A DNA stretch of 64,000 nucleotides from JACQFK01 sp964619955. Lineage in GTDB: Bacteria; Planctomycetota; MHYJ01; JACPRB01. The notes beneath the pieces are model-generated. The model was not told where the DNA came from and made no database searches. It saw only the letters and a program-made list of their open reading frames with translations. How positions within the stretch are numbered: the stretch's first letter is position 1; the number at the start of each line of letters is the position of its first letter. The translations under genes and the position numbers were made by a program. This document shows positions 17,665 to 26,993 of the stretch, in pieces. The DNA lies in assembly GCA_964619955.1 (NCBI GenBank), contig CAZUJF010000003.1:186001-250000 (forward strand), in the 5' to 3' direction.

Positions 17665-19403
17665 AGCAGGCGCACGTGGAACTCGTCGAACGGCACCTGG
17701 ACGATACTCTGTCCGCGGCCGATGCGGAGGAGTTGCTGAAGTTGCTCCGCTCCGACGGGGAGTTCCGGAAGGAGTTCGTCCGGGCCGTCCGGACGCACGG
17801 CCTCCTGAGCGCGGGGATCGGTCCCGACGCCTCCGGCGACGCGCTGGCGGACGTCGTGGCCGTCGCCCTTCCGGTGGGTTCTCGCGCCCTCGAATCGAAG
17901 GTCATGGAGAAGATCGCGGGTCGGTCTCCGCGGCGCCGTCCGCTCTGGCTGATCCTGGGCTCGATCGCGGCCTGCCTGGCGCTCGCTGCGGGCATCCGTT
18001 TCTGGACGGCGGATCGCGGCGTCGTCGTGGAAGCGCTGGGCGGCCCCGCGTTCCGGATCTCGGACGGCAGGGAAACGCCGCTGTCCCCCGGCGAGTCCTT
18101 GCGGCCGGGGGAGGGGCTCAGGAGCGAGAGCGGCGCGGTGCTGACGTGGAGGGACGGCACCCGCGTCGAACTGGAGGCCGATACGCGCCTCGGACGCATC
18201 GAGGAGGGGGCGTCGGGCAGCCGCGTCTTTCTCGCGCGGGGCGCGCTGGCGGCCCACGTCGCGCGGCAGAAACATCCGATGCGCTTCGCCACCCCCCAGG
18301 GGGAGGCGCGGGTGCTGGGCACGATCCTGCGCCTCGCGACGGATCCGAAGGGCGGAACGCGGCTGGAGGTCGAGCAGGGGAAGGTCGAGCTCGCGAACAC
18401 TTCGGGCAAGACCGTGCTCGTCGAAGGCGGCCGCTTCGCCGTGGCCGCGCCGGGGGTCGACCTCGTCTCCCGGAAACTCGAGCCGGGCTGGACGAACGTG
18501 ACCGGCGCCGTGGGCGGCGACGTCTGGGGCTTCGGCGGGGTGCACACGATGAGCGCCGTGCCGGGACACGACGAGGTGCTGGCGGGGATCAGCGAGGCGG
18601 GTTTGTGGTCGACCCGCGACGGCGGCGCCAGCTGGGGGCGTCTCGGGGACTTCGGCAAAGGGCGGCCCTGGCGGATCGTCTTCGATCCCGCGGACGCGAA
18701 GCGGTTTTGGGTCAGCGCGACGTACGGGGGCGGAATATTCGCGACAAGCGACGGCGGCGCGAGCTTCCGGCGCCTGGGGGCCTTGCGGCACGTCGACGGG
18801 CTGGCCGTGGACTTCAGCGATCCCGCCCGGCGGACCCTCCTGGCGACCCTGCACTGGACGCCCGGGGGGCTGCACCGCTCGCGCGATGGAGGCGAGACCT
18901 GGGAAAAGATCGGCGACCGGCTCCCCGCGGGGGAAAAGATCCCCTCGGAGGTTCTGATCCTGGATGCGAAGACCTTCGTGACGAATTCCATCCGTCCGCA
19001 CGCGATCTACCGCAGCAGCGATGCCGGCGAGACGTGGTCGACGGTCTCCTCCCACGGCCCCAACGGTCCGGCGCTCGCGGCCTCCGATGGCGCCCTCTAC
19101 TGGCAGGGCCTCTACGGGAGCGGCCTGCTGCGGAGCCTCGACCGCGGCGCCGTCTGGACCCGTCTCGACGGCCCGGTGAGGACGAACGTGATCGAACTCC
19201 CGGACGGGCGCCTGGCCGGCACCGGCGGCCGCCGGCTCTTCGTCTCCGAGGACAAAGGGCTGACCTGGAGTTCGACGGGTCCCGCGCTTCCGATCGTTCC
19301 GGCGGGACTGGTGTACCAGGCCTCCCGCCGAAGCTTCTTTGTGTGGCAAACCCACGAGCCCAAGATTCCGGATGCGATCTTCCGCTGGACGGTGCCCGAA
19401 TGA
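17661..19403 (+). CDS. Membrane FecR-domain anti-sigma-like protein with C-terminal BNR/sialidase-type propeller
   Basis: The 580-residue protein starts with GTG at 17661. Its cytoplasmic N-terminus (residues 1 to about 90) is helical, a single membrane segment follows (LWLILGSIAACLALAAG), then a FecR domain (EALGGPAFRISDG through FATPQGEARVLGT) and a C-terminal propeller with repeated Asp-box-like motifs such as STRDGGASW, ATSDGGASF, RSRDGGETW, RSSDAGETW and VSEDKGLTW. The layout suits a trans-membrane regulator that holds the upstream sigma factor and senses an extracytoplasmic signal through the propeller. No zinc-finger motif is visible, so anti-sigma activity is inferred from FecR homology and gene order. 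Confidence 0.82.
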   Translation: MKQAHVELVERHLDDTLSAADAEELLKLLRSDGEFRKEFVRAVRTHGLLSAGIGPDASGDALADVVAVALPVGSRALESKVMEKIAGRSPRRRPLWLILGSIAACLALAAGIRFWTADRGVVVEALGGPAFRISDGRETPLSPGESLRPGEGLRSESGAVLTWRDGTRVELEADTRLGRIEEGASGSRVFLARGALAAHVARQKHPMRFATPQGEARVLGTILRLATDPKGGTRLEVEQGKVELANTSGKTVLVEGGRFAVAAPGVDLVSRKLEPGWTNVTGAVGGDVWGFGGVHTMSAVPGHDEVLAGISEAGLWSTRDGGASWGRLGDFGKGRPWRIVFDPADAKRFWVSATYGGGIFATSDGGASFRRLGALRHVDGLAVDFSDPARRTLLATLHWTPGGLHRSRDGGETWEKIGDRLPAGEKIPSEVLILDAKTFVTNSIRPHAIYRSSDAGETWSTVSSHGPNGPALAASDGALYWQGLYGSGLLRSLDRGAVWTRLDGPVRTNVIELPDGRLAGTGGRRLFVSEDKGLTWSSTGPALPIVPAGLVYQASRRSFFVWQTHEPKIPDAIFRWTVPE

Positions 19404-21565
19404 AATGGCTTGCGGCGTTCCTGCTCCTGCTGCCCCCGCTGGGCTCGCCGGAATTCAAACCGAGTCCCGAGCGGCCCGTCGGCTGGCGGGGCGACGGGAC
19501 CGGCCGCTTTCCGGGCGCGACGCCGCCGACGACCTGGAGCCGCCGCGTGCGCGGGATCACGACGGCGTTGCGTTATCAGGCGGCCAAGCCCGCCGGCGAA
19601 CCGGGGAAGGAGAGCCGTGCGCTGGAGTATTTCACGATCAAGGACTGGCTGGTGAGCGGGCCGATCGCCGCGACGGATCCGGCAAAGGACATCGACCAGG
19701 ATCAGCTCGGGGGCGAGGCGGCGGTCCTGCCGGCGGAGGGCGGCAAGGCGGGATGGAAGGTCCTGCGCGCGGACGTCGAGACGCAGAGCCGCCACGACCA
19801 CAACGAGGGCACCTGCGGGCAGACCTACGTCGACTTCGTCTACGCCTTCGGCAAGTTCAGCGAGGGCCCCAAGGTCGAGGTCGAGGGCGACTTCCTCAAC
19901 AAGATCGCGTACGCCCATACCTACCTCCACTCTCCGGCGGAGGCGAAGGTGCTGCTGCAGCTGCCGTTCGAGGGGACGACGGGGAAATTCTGGCTCAACG
20001 GCGTCGCGACGGCGCTCGATCCGAAGAACCGCAGCAAGGCTTTCCCCGTCACGCTCGCCGCCGGATGGAACCGCCTGCTGATCAAGATCGCCGCGGCGAA
20101 CGGGCTGGGCAAACACTACAGCGGCCGCTGGCTGAGCGCGTGGATGGTCGCGGCCAACGTCACGCCCGTCGGCCCCGTCTCCTACGACACGAAAAACGTC
20201 GCCTGGATGACCAAGCTGACGGGCCGGAGCATGTCGCAGCCGATCGTCGTGGGCGACCGGATCTTCCTCGGGGCGAACATCTCGGATCTCCTGTGTCTTT
20301 CCAAAGCCGACGGGCGCGTGCTCTGGCTGCGCACGACGACGCCCTGGGATGCGTTGACGGCCCCGGAGCGCGCCCAGCCGGCGCTGCGCGAGGCGGTCGA
20401 GCCGCTGCTGGCCGACCTGGCGAAGCGCAGTGAAGAGGCAATCGCCGCCATCAACGCGGCCGTCTCGCCCCAGGGGCTCGCCTCCGACCTGGCGGCCGGG
20501 CTGGATGCGAAACTCAAGGCGAAGCGGGAGACGGAGGTCCGGATCCACAAGGCCTTCCAGGCCTTCGACCGGAAGAAGTATCCGCCGTACATGGACAACG
20601 AGGTGTCCTCCAGCAACGCCACGCCCTGCAGCGACGGAGCGCGCGTGTATTGGGCCTGCGGCGGCGGCATGAAGGGGCCGGGCAACTACGCGATCATGGC
20701 TTTCGACCTGGAGGGGAAGCGGCTGTGGACGCTGAACGAGCCGCTGGGCTCCGAGGAACACGGCTGCCACCAGTCGCCGCTGCTGGCGGACGGCAAGCTC
20801 ATCTTCGGCGCGCTCCACACGCTGCTCGCGCTGGATCCGAAGAGCGGGGCCGTGGTCTGGAAAAACGCCAAGATGGACAGCCTGGGCTCGGGGACGTCTC
20901 CCGTGCCGGCGCGGATCAACGGCGCGACCGTGCTGGTCACGCTCCGCAAGGTGGTCCGTGCGTCGGATGGCGTCGAGATCCGCGCGAGCAACCTCAACAT
21001 CTGGGGGGACCCCACGCCCGTCGTCGAGAACGGGATCATCTACAACACGAGCCGTCACCGCTGGGACGAGCATCCCGGGGTCGTGGCGGTCGATCTCAAC
21101 TCCGGAGCGGTGGCCTGGGATCTGCCCGGGAAGAATCTGGCGGTGCCGCTGCGGGGGACCACGTACACCATCGCGTCCCCGCTGCTGGCCGACGGCATCC
21201 TCTACGGGGTGGACATGACCGGCGGGATGATCGCGGTCGACGTGCAGGGCCGGAAGGGGCTCTACCGGCGCTGGCTCGACGGCTACAACCGCTACAACCG
21301 GTATCTCTACGGGATCACCGCCAGTCCCGCGCTCGCCGGGAAACATCTCTACGTCGTGGACGACGCCGGCTACACGCATCTCCTCCAACCGGGCCCGCAA
21401 TTCAAGGAGACGGGCCGGAACATCCTGGAGAACCTGCACTTCTCCGGAGCGGGCGGGAATCCCTGCAAACAGGAGTCCTTCTACACCTCGCCTTATTTCG
21501 ACGGCAAGGCGCTGTACCTGCGCGGGGAGGAGTATCTCTACCGCATCGAGGAGCGGGGGTCATGA
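19400..21565 (+). CDS. Secreted PQQ-like (BamB-type) beta-propeller protein with N-terminal extra domain
   Basis: The product is 721 residues with a signal peptide (MKWLAAFLLLLPPLGSP). Immediately after is the motif PVGWRGDGTGRFPGATPP shared with the two following proteins. Residues about 75-260 hold a lectin-like or galactose-binding-like beta domain (GKFWLNGVATALDPKN, AAGWNRLLIKIAAANG). The rest is a PQQ-like propeller with blades such as VVGDRIFLGANISDLLCLSK, ADGRVLWLR and SPLLADGILYGVDMTGGMIA. It starts on an ATGA overlap with the FecR protein. No PQQ-dehydrogenase catalytic motif was seen, so a binding, scaffolding or sensing role is as likely as catalysis. Confidence 0.8.
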   Translation: MKWLAAFLLLLPPLGSPEFKPSPERPVGWRGDGTGRFPGATPPTTWSRRVRGITTALRYQAAKPAGEPGKESRALEYFTIKDWLVSGPIAATDPAKDIDQDQLGGEAAVLPAEGGKAGWKVLRADVETQSRHDHNEGTCGQTYVDFVYAFGKFSEGPKVEVEGDFLNKIAYAHTYLHSPAEAKVLLQLPFEGTTGKFWLNGVATALDPKNRSKAFPVTLAAGWNRLLIKIAAANGLGKHYSGRWLSAWMVAANVTPVGPVSYDTKNVAWMTKLTGRSMSQPIVVGDRIFLGANISDLLCLSKADGRVLWLRTTTPWDALTAPERAQPALREAVEPLLADLAKRSEEAIAAINAAVSPQGLASDLAAGLDAKLKAKRETEVRIHKAFQAFDRKKYPPYMDNEVSSSNATPCSDGARVYWACGGGMKGPGNYAIMAFDLEGKRLWTLNEPLGSEEHGCHQSPLLADGKLIFGALHTLLALDPKSGAVVWKNAKMDSLGSGTSPVPARINGATVLVTLRKVVRASDGVEIRASNLNIWGDPTPVVENGIIYNTSRHRWDEHPGVVAVDLNSGAVAWDLPGKNLAVPLRGTTYTIASPLLADGILYGVDMTGGMIAVDVQGRKGLYRRWLDGYNRYNRYLYGITASPALAGKHLYVVDDAGYTHLLQPGPQFKETGRNILENLHFSGAGGNPCKQESFYTSPYFDGKALYLRGEEYLYRIEERGS

Positions 21566-22773
21566 GGAGTCTGCTTCTGCTGCTGGCGCTCGCGGGATCG
21601 GAGGCGCCGCTCGGCTCTCCGGACTTCCGGGCGACGGCGCAGCGGCCCTTCGGCTGGCGCGGAGACGGCAGCGGCCGCTATCCGGCGGCGACGCCCGCCC
21701 TCGAATGGTCCCCGACGAAGAACGTCCGCTGGAGCGTCGAGGTCGGCTCGGGCTACGCGTCTCCGGTCCTGGCCGGGGACCTCGTCGTCGTGGCGTCGGA
21801 ACCCAACCTGCTGATCGGGATCGACCGCGCCGACGGCCGGGTCCTTTGGAAGCTCGCGACAGTCCCGGGGGATCTGAGCGACCCCGAGGCCCGCGCGGCG
21901 GCGGCGGACTACAAGCCGAAGGACACCGGCCTGGCGGCGGCGACGCCCGTGAGCGACGGGGCCAGCGTCTATGCGGTTTTCGCCAACGGCCTCGTCCGCG
22001 CGGTGGGGCTGGACGGAGTTCCGAGGTGGACGACGTTCATCGAGGCGCGGCAGAACACCGCCTACGGCCGCAGCGCCTCGCCGGTCCTGGTCGGCGGACG
22101 CCTGATCGTGCACCTGACCCATCTCTACGCGCTGGATCCCGTGAGCGGACGGCGTCTGTGGGTGAACGACGCGGCGCGCTGCGCGTACGGAACGCCTGCG
22201 GTCCTCAGGTCGGAGGGCGTTGACTTGCTCGTCACGCCGGCCGGCGACGTCGTGCGCGCGGACGACGGGAAGACCGTGAACAGCCAGATCGGCAACAGCG
22301 CGCATGCCTCGCCCGTCGTGGCGGACGGGACGGTCTACTACGGCGAAAAGGACGTCCGGGCCCTGCGGCTGGGCGCGGCATTCAAGGATGAGTCGGTGTG
22401 GAACAGCGAGCTCGCGGGCGAGATCTTCGGCTCGCCGTTGGCGCACGAAAAACTCCTGTTTACCGTGACCGACAAAGGCCACCTGTACGTGTTCAACGCA
22501 GGCGCGAAGGGGGTGACGGAGCCTGTCGTCGCCGCGCGCGAGCTCTTCGGCGACGAGGCCGGGGCGGATCTGGTCTATTCCAGCCTCACGCTCGCCGGAC
22601 GCCATCTCTTCCTGCAGGCCAACGACGGCCAGACCCTCGTGCTGGAGGCGTCGAAGGAAGCGAAAGTCGTGGCCCGCAACAAGCTCGGCACGGGATCCGG
22701 GGCGGCGCCGGTGTTCTCGGGCAGGGATCTGTTTTTGCGGGACGGCTCGAAGCTGGTCCGGATTTCCGAATAG
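21562..22773 (+). CDS. Secreted PQQ-like (BamB-type) beta-propeller protein
   Basis: The 403-residue protein has a leader (MRSLLLLLALAGS), the shared motif PFGWRGDGSGRYPAATPALEW, and then a propeller made of repeated blades (SPVLAGDLVVVASEPNLLIGI, DRADGRVLWKLA, SPVLVGGRLIVHLTHLYALD). It is coupled to the preceding gene by an ATGA overlap. It appears to be the minimal version of this three-member paralogous group, lacking the long insertion seen in its two neighbours. The function is unknown; the family is abundant in Planctomycetota. Confidence 0.8.
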   Translation: MRSLLLLLALAGSEAPLGSPDFRATAQRPFGWRGDGSGRYPAATPALEWSPTKNVRWSVEVGSGYASPVLAGDLVVVASEPNLLIGIDRADGRVLWKLATVPGDLSDPEARAAAADYKPKDTGLAAATPVSDGASVYAVFANGLVRAVGLDGVPRWTTFIEARQNTAYGRSASPVLVGGRLIVHLTHLYALDPVSGRRLWVNDAARCAYGTPAVLRSEGVDLLVTPAGDVVRADDGKTVNSQIGNSAHASPVVADGTVYYGEKDVRALRLGAAFKDESVWNSELAGEIFGSPLAHEKLLFTVTDKGHLYVFNAGAKGVTEPVVAARELFGDEAGADLVYSSLTLAGRHLFLQANDGQTLVLEASKEAKVVARNKLGTGSGAAPVFSGRDLFLRDGSKLVRISE

Positions 22774-22786
22774 CGGGAGGTGGAGC

Positions 22787-24346
22787 GTGGGTCTCATGAA
22801 ATTCGCGGCGTTGGCGCTGTTCCTGCTGGCGGCCGCTCCGGCGCCGCTGGGGTCTCCCAAGTTCCTGCCGACGCCGGAGAATCCCGTGGGCTGGCGCGGT
22901 GACGGCACGGGACGTTATCCGGGCGCGACGCCGCCGACCGCGTGGGAGCGCCGCAAGGCGGGCAACGGTTACGCGACGCGGAACATCCTCTGGGCGGCGC
23001 CCCTGCCCAACAACGGAGTGTCGTCGCCGATCATCGTCGGGAACCGGATCTACGTGACGACGGAGCCGAGCGACCTGGTCTGCCTCGACAAGGCGACGGG
23101 GCGCATCCTCTGGATCCGTTCGAACCCGGCGTTCGAGGCGCTGACGGCGGAGGAGAAGAAGGCGCATCCCGCCGTGGCGCAGACGCTCGTGCCGCTGCTC
23201 CCGGAGCTCGCGCGCCTGAACGCGGAGGTGGTGGAGGAGCTCAACGGGCAGCTTCCGGCGGCGGCCGCGTCCGCGGCGAAGGCGCCTGCCGGCCCGCTGC
23301 TGAAGAAGCGAGAGCTGGAGAAGAAGATCAACGAGGCCCAGCTGGCGGTCGACAAGAAGCTCTTCGGTACCAACTGGGCCCAGGCGGTTTTCGGCTTCGC
23401 CGGGCAGACGCCCACCAGCGACGGCAAACGCGTGGGGGTCTTCTTCACGACGGGGGTGTCGGCGGTCTACGATCTCGACGGCAACCGAAAGTGGATCCAG
23501 CGCGGGGAGGGGATGGGGAGCGAACACGGCAATTTCGCCAGCCCGCTGCTGATCGGCCAGCAATTGGTGGTCTGGGCGAACGAGCTGCGGGGCTACGACC
23601 TGGAGTCCGGCAAGCTGCTCTGGACCCAGCCCGCGAAGGCGTCCAACACCTACGGCTCGCTGTTTCGCGTGATGGCGGGCGGGGAACTGGTCGCGGGATT
23701 CCAGTCCGGCTATTTCGTCCGGGTGCGCGACGGCAAGCGGATCTGGGGCGACCAGGCCTTCGGGGACGCGGTCGCGACGCCGATCGTGGAAGGCGGCTTC
23801 ATCTTCGCGCACACGGGCTATCCGCTGGCGAACGACGAGAACAAGGGCTTCAAAGCCTTCAAGATTCCGGCGTCGGAGGGGGCCAAGCCCGCGGCGGCGT
23901 ACGGTTTCAAGATGGACTGGGCCGAGAACGAGCTGGTGATCGACAAGAAGAAGAACCCTTTCGACCGGGGCTTCGTCGCCTCGCCGCTGCTGGTGGACGG
24001 GCTGATCTACCAGGTGACCGAGGGCGGGGGCCTGCTCGTGAACGACGCGGGGACGGGCGAACTCGTGTACCGGAAGGTGCTCGCGTTCAAACCGAAGACG
24101 GAGTACTGGAACTGGGCGGGCGCCTCGGTGAGTCCCACGCTGGCCGGGAAGCAGATCTACCTGATGGACAACCAGGGCACGACGATCGTGCTCCAGGCGG
24201 GCCGGCAGTACAAGGAGCTGGCGCGGAACGTGGTCGAGGATCTCAACGGGACCGCCCAGGAGCAGAACCTCGCCACCCCGATCTTCGAGGGCTCGCGGAT
24301 GTACCACCGCCATCCCAGACTGCTCATCTGCATCGGCGAGCGGTAG
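22787..24346 (+). CDS. Secreted PQQ-like (BamB-type) beta-propeller protein with coiled-coil insert
   Basis: The 519-residue protein starts at GTG 22787, 6 bases after GGGAGG; an ATG at 22796 is possible. It has a signal peptide (MKFAALALFLLAAAPAPLG), the shared motif PVGWRGDGTGRYPGATPPTAW, and PQQ-like blades (SPIIVGNRIYVTTEPSDLVCL, SPLLVDGLIYQVTEGGGLLV). Between the first blades lies a charged helical insert (residues about 115-190, TAEEKKAHPAVAQTLVPLLP then LLKKRELEKKINEAQ) similar in position to one in the first paralogue. It is the last gene of the sigma/FecR operon. Confidence 0.8.
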   Translation: MGLMKFAALALFLLAAAPAPLGSPKFLPTPENPVGWRGDGTGRYPGATPPTAWERRKAGNGYATRNILWAAPLPNNGVSSPIIVGNRIYVTTEPSDLVCLDKATGRILWIRSNPAFEALTAEEKKAHPAVAQTLVPLLPELARLNAEVVEELNGQLPAAAASAAKAPAGPLLKKRELEKKINEAQLAVDKKLFGTNWAQAVFGFAGQTPTSDGKRVGVFFTTGVSAVYDLDGNRKWIQRGEGMGSEHGNFASPLLIGQQLVVWANELRGYDLESGKLLWTQPAKASNTYGSLFRVMAGGELVAGFQSGYFVRVRDGKRIWGDQAFGDAVATPIVEGGFIFAHTGYPLANDENKGFKAFKIPASEGAKPAAAYGFKMDWAENELVIDKKKNPFDRGFVASPLLVDGLIYQVTEGGGLLVNDAGTGELVYRKVLAFKPKTEYWNWAGASVSPTLAGKQIYLMDNQGTTIVLQAGRQYKELARNVVEDLNGTAQEQNLATPIFEGSRMYHRHPRLLICIGER

Positions 24347-24369
24347 CGGCGGGTGGTAGAAGCGGACTT

Positions 24370-24855
24370 TCAGGCAGGGGGGTAATCGGGGCTGTGCGAA
24401 TCCCCTTGTTGTTGAGATCTCTGGGCCAGAATGAGCAGAATCCGTTTTCGAACCTCGGCAAGATTGAGCCCGAACTCACGCAAGGCCTGACCTGCGATGC
24501 CGTCGTCCTGCAGAAGGCCCAGGAGCATATGTTCTGTGCCGATGATGTCGTGGGCCAAGCTAGAGGCCGCTTCACCCGCACGCTTGATGACCCGGAACGC
24601 CTGTGGGGAGAAGGGGAGTTGTCCCAAGGCCACCGACGGGGAGGTGGAGGGTCTGATGAGCTTAGCGACATCAAAATATGCTTGCTTGAGGCTCACGTTT
24701 AGATTCTTGAGCGCCTGCGCAGCGGTACCCCCTCCTTCTTGAAGGATTCCCAGGAGGATGTGTTCGGCGCCGATGAATTCGCTCTGAAGACGCTGAGCCT
24801 CTTGCCGCGAAAGACTCATGACTTTCCGGCAGCGTTCCGTGAATTTCTCGAACAT
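24370..24855 (-). CDS. Stand-alone Clp N-terminal repeat domain protein
   Basis: The whole 161-residue protein consists of two Clp_N repeats like the N-domain of ClpC/ClpA. The first begins MFEKFTERCRKVMSLSRQEA and includes FIGAEHILLGILQEGGGTA; the second includes AHDIIGTEHMLLGLLQDDG. No AAA+ module follows, and the sequence ends in a short polar tail. Such orphan N-domains (ClpS-like or ClpC-adaptor-like) may bind substrates or adaptors without ATPase activity. Base composition is visibly less GC-rich than its neighbours, which may hint at separate ancestry. It is flanked by short non-coding stretches and converges on the propeller operon. Confidence 0.88.
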   Translation of the reverse strand: MFEKFTERCRKVMSLSRQEAQRLQSEFIGAEHILLGILQEGGGTAAQALKNLNVSLKQAYFDVAKLIRPSTSPSVALGQLPFSPQAFRVIKRAGEAASSLAHDIIGTEHMLLGLLQDDGIAGQALREFGLNLAEVRKRILLILAQRSQQQGDSHSPDYPPA

Positions 24856-24987
24856 GTGCCACGCTCCCGTTGAGGTTGAGGTGAGGACGGCACCGGTTCT
24901 GTACCAGGAGTCGACAAGATTCTACCTCATTGCCAAGGCAGCGTGAAGGTCGTCCCAGTACCGGAGCCGTGGGGTGCGGCCGGTGGA

Positions 24988-26391
24988 TCAGGGCGCGCCG
25001 GCGAGCTCCTTCAGGAGGAGCAGGGCCGCGTCCACGAGCAGCTCGCCGCCGCCGGGTTTGAGGACGCTGTTCGTCGGCTCGTAGCCGCCGCCCGCGTACT
25101 GCTCCCGCGTCGGGATGTAGTGGGTCTCCACGGCGTTGGCGAGTTCCACCACCATCGTGCGCTTGAAGGGGGACGCCTTCCGGATCGCCAGGCCGAGATC
25201 CACGAAGACCTCGCCCGGCAGCGTCACGATCGCGGTGTCCCGGTCGATGCGGAAGGCCTGGACCTCGAGGGGCATCGAGTCCCCGCAGCCGTTCATGCGC
25301 CGGGACGGGGTCTTGGGGCCGCGGCGCAGCGCCTCCAGCCGGTCGACCTTGTAGGCCCAGACCTCCTCGAGGAAGGGGAGCTTCGCGCCCTTCTTGTCCT
25401 GCTCGATGATGCCCCGGGCCTTCTCGAGATCCGCGTCGCTGTAGTCCTGCACCGGCGCCCGGACGATCGTCGAGCGCGCCGCCAGGGCGCCCGCCCCCAG
25501 GGGCGTGCGGGACGGCAGCGCGCGCTTCACGGAGGCGGCGATCGCCCGGCCGATCACGTCCGTCTTGTTTCGATCCTTGGAATTCGGGTTCACGTGGTTG
25601 ATGTCGCCGCAGCAGCCGTTCGCGAAGATCGTGAGGAAATCCGGGCCCAGCTCCTGCTGGAGCGACTCGCCGAGGTCGTGGGGGAAGTCGGCGCTCCACT
25701 TCGTTCCGCTGAGGGTGTCCAGATGCAGCGGGAAGTTGACCAGGCCGGCGACGTTGCGGACCAGGATCACGCTGATCTCGGGATCGATGGGGCCCGCCGC
25801 GCGGACCACGTTCGGATCCGTGTAGTTCGCCCAGGTCTTGATGGATCCGTCCTTCATCACGAAGCGGCGGTTGAACGAGACCTCGGGCTCCTGCCGGGCC
25901 AGGACGAAGTCCAGCGGCTGCGCCTTGAGCGCGGCGTGGGCGTCGATGAGCGCGCCCGCGATCCCGTCGATGAGCTTCGGGATGTAGCCTTCCGCGGGCC
26001 GTCCCTGTTCGAGCCAGCGCTTCATGTCGGCGGCATACTGGGGTCCGGTGTGGGAATGCGTCGCCGCGACCGCAATCGCGGAGGCGGGGATGCCGGTCTT
26101 CTCGGAGGCCCGGCGGCGGACCTCGTCCGCGAGATCGGCGACGATGCCGATGAGGTCGCACATGACCAGGGCGGCGCTCGCGCCTCCCTGGCGGAAGACG
26201 ACGGCCTTGGCGTGCAGCGGGTCGCGCTGCCCGTCGGCCCCGCGCTCGTGGTAGTAGCCGCTCATCCCGTAGCCGAGGGGCGGCGTGATGTCGCGTCGCG
26301 CGACGCCGGTGAGCAGGGGTTCCGGCCCGTTCCCGGAGGCGGCGGCGCAGCCCGCCAGGGCCGCGGCCAGGAGCAGCGCGAGTGTTCTCAT
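24988..26391 (-). CDS. Lipoprotein with neutral/alkaline ceramidase-type N-terminal domain
   Basis: The 467-residue product starts at ATG 26391 with a lipoprotein leader (MRTLALLLAAALAGC, lipobox LAGC). The body matches the neutral/alkaline non-lysosomal ceramidase N-terminal domain: GVARRDITPPLGYGMSGYY, then VAATHSHTGPQ with the metal-binding His residues, and GCCGDINHVNP. It lacks the C-terminal immunoglobulin-like domain of true ceramidases. Planctomycete homologues are numerous, and ceramide hydrolysis has not been shown for them, so amide or ester hydrolysis of another surface lipid or glycan is equally possible. An upstream ATG at 26427 would break the leader. Confidence 0.85.
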   Translation of the reverse strand: MRTLALLLAAALAGCAAASGNGPEPLLTGVARRDITPPLGYGMSGYYHERGADGQRDPLHAKAVVFRQGGASAALVMCDLIGIVADLADEVRRRASEKTGIPASAIAVAATHSHTGPQYAADMKRWLEQGRPAEGYIPKLIDGIAGALIDAHAALKAQPLDFVLARQEPEVSFNRRFVMKDGSIKTWANYTDPNVVRAAGPIDPEISVILVRNVAGLVNFPLHLDTLSGTKWSADFPHDLGESLQQELGPDFLTIFANGCCGDINHVNPNSKDRNKTDVIGRAIAASVKRALPSRTPLGAGALAARSTIVRAPVQDYSDADLEKARGIIEQDKKGAKLPFLEEVWAYKVDRLEALRRGPKTPSRRMNGCGDSMPLEVQAFRIDRDTAIVTLPGEVFVDLGLAIRKASPFKRTMVVELANAVETHYIPTREQYAGGGYEPTNSVLKPGGGELLVDAALLLLKELAGAP

Positions 26392-26478
26392 GTCCGTAAT
26401 ACCCCGGCCCTCCCGAATTAGTTGCAAAAGAGCAATAATGGGAGGCCGGCCCGGCCGGGGGTGCGGCGGGAGGCGGCG

Positions 26479-26883
26479 CTACTTCACCAGCCGGACGTCC
26501 ATCTTGCGGTGCAGGTCCCGGGCGATGGCGTCGTCGATGGTGGCGGAATCCTGGCTCCCGGCCCGGCTCTCCACCAGGATGTAGGTCGTGCGCTCCTTCT
26601 CGCCCTTCTCGATGAGGATCCGGACGAGGCGCCCGGGGGTGCCGGTCGTCAGGCCCTGGGAGGCGATGATCTGGTAGCGGTACTCGTCCGCCCATTTGTC
26701 CTCCTTCACCTCGAACGCCAGTTCGCCGAGGGCGTCGAGCGCGGCGCGCTTGACCTTGGCGAAATCCTGCGGGTAGACGACCTTGATGCCGGCGTCGGAG
26801 GGGCGGCCGGCGATCTGCTTCTTCGTGACGCAGCCCGCCGGGAGGAGCAGGGCGAGGACGAGGGCGACGTTCAGGTTCTTCAT
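26479..26883 (-). CDS. Small lipoprotein of unknown function
   Basis: The 134-residue protein has a clear lipoprotein signal (MKNLNVALVLALLLPAGC, lipobox PAGC). The mature part is an alpha/beta domain beginning KVVYPQDFAKVKRAALDALGELAF, reminiscent of DUF3568-type lipoproteins, and ends with RKMDVRLVK. No enzyme motif is visible. It lies about 88 bases upstream (in its own direction) of the ceramidase-like lipoprotein and may share its transcript. I do not recognise a function. Confidence 0.7.
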   Translation of the reverse strand: MKNLNVALVLALLLPAGCVTKKQIAGRPSDAGIKVVYPQDFAKVKRAALDALGELAFEVKEDKWADEYRYQIIASQGLTTGTPGRLVRILIEKGEKERTTYILVESRAGSQDSATIDDAIARDLHRKMDVRLVK

Positions 26884-26993
26884 GTCCGAAAGGTAGGACG
26901 TCTCCTTCGAGATGTCAAGACGCCGGTCGGCCTCCTGACGGATGGAGGGAATAAAGCGCTTGTCTGAACGGCAATAAAGAGCATACTAGAACG

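Noticed and set aside
19400..24346. PQQ-dependent alcohol dehydrogenases
   Set aside because: The blades match the PQQ-like propeller fold, but the quinone-binding and catalytic motifs of such enzymes, including the adjacent Cys pair, are not seen.
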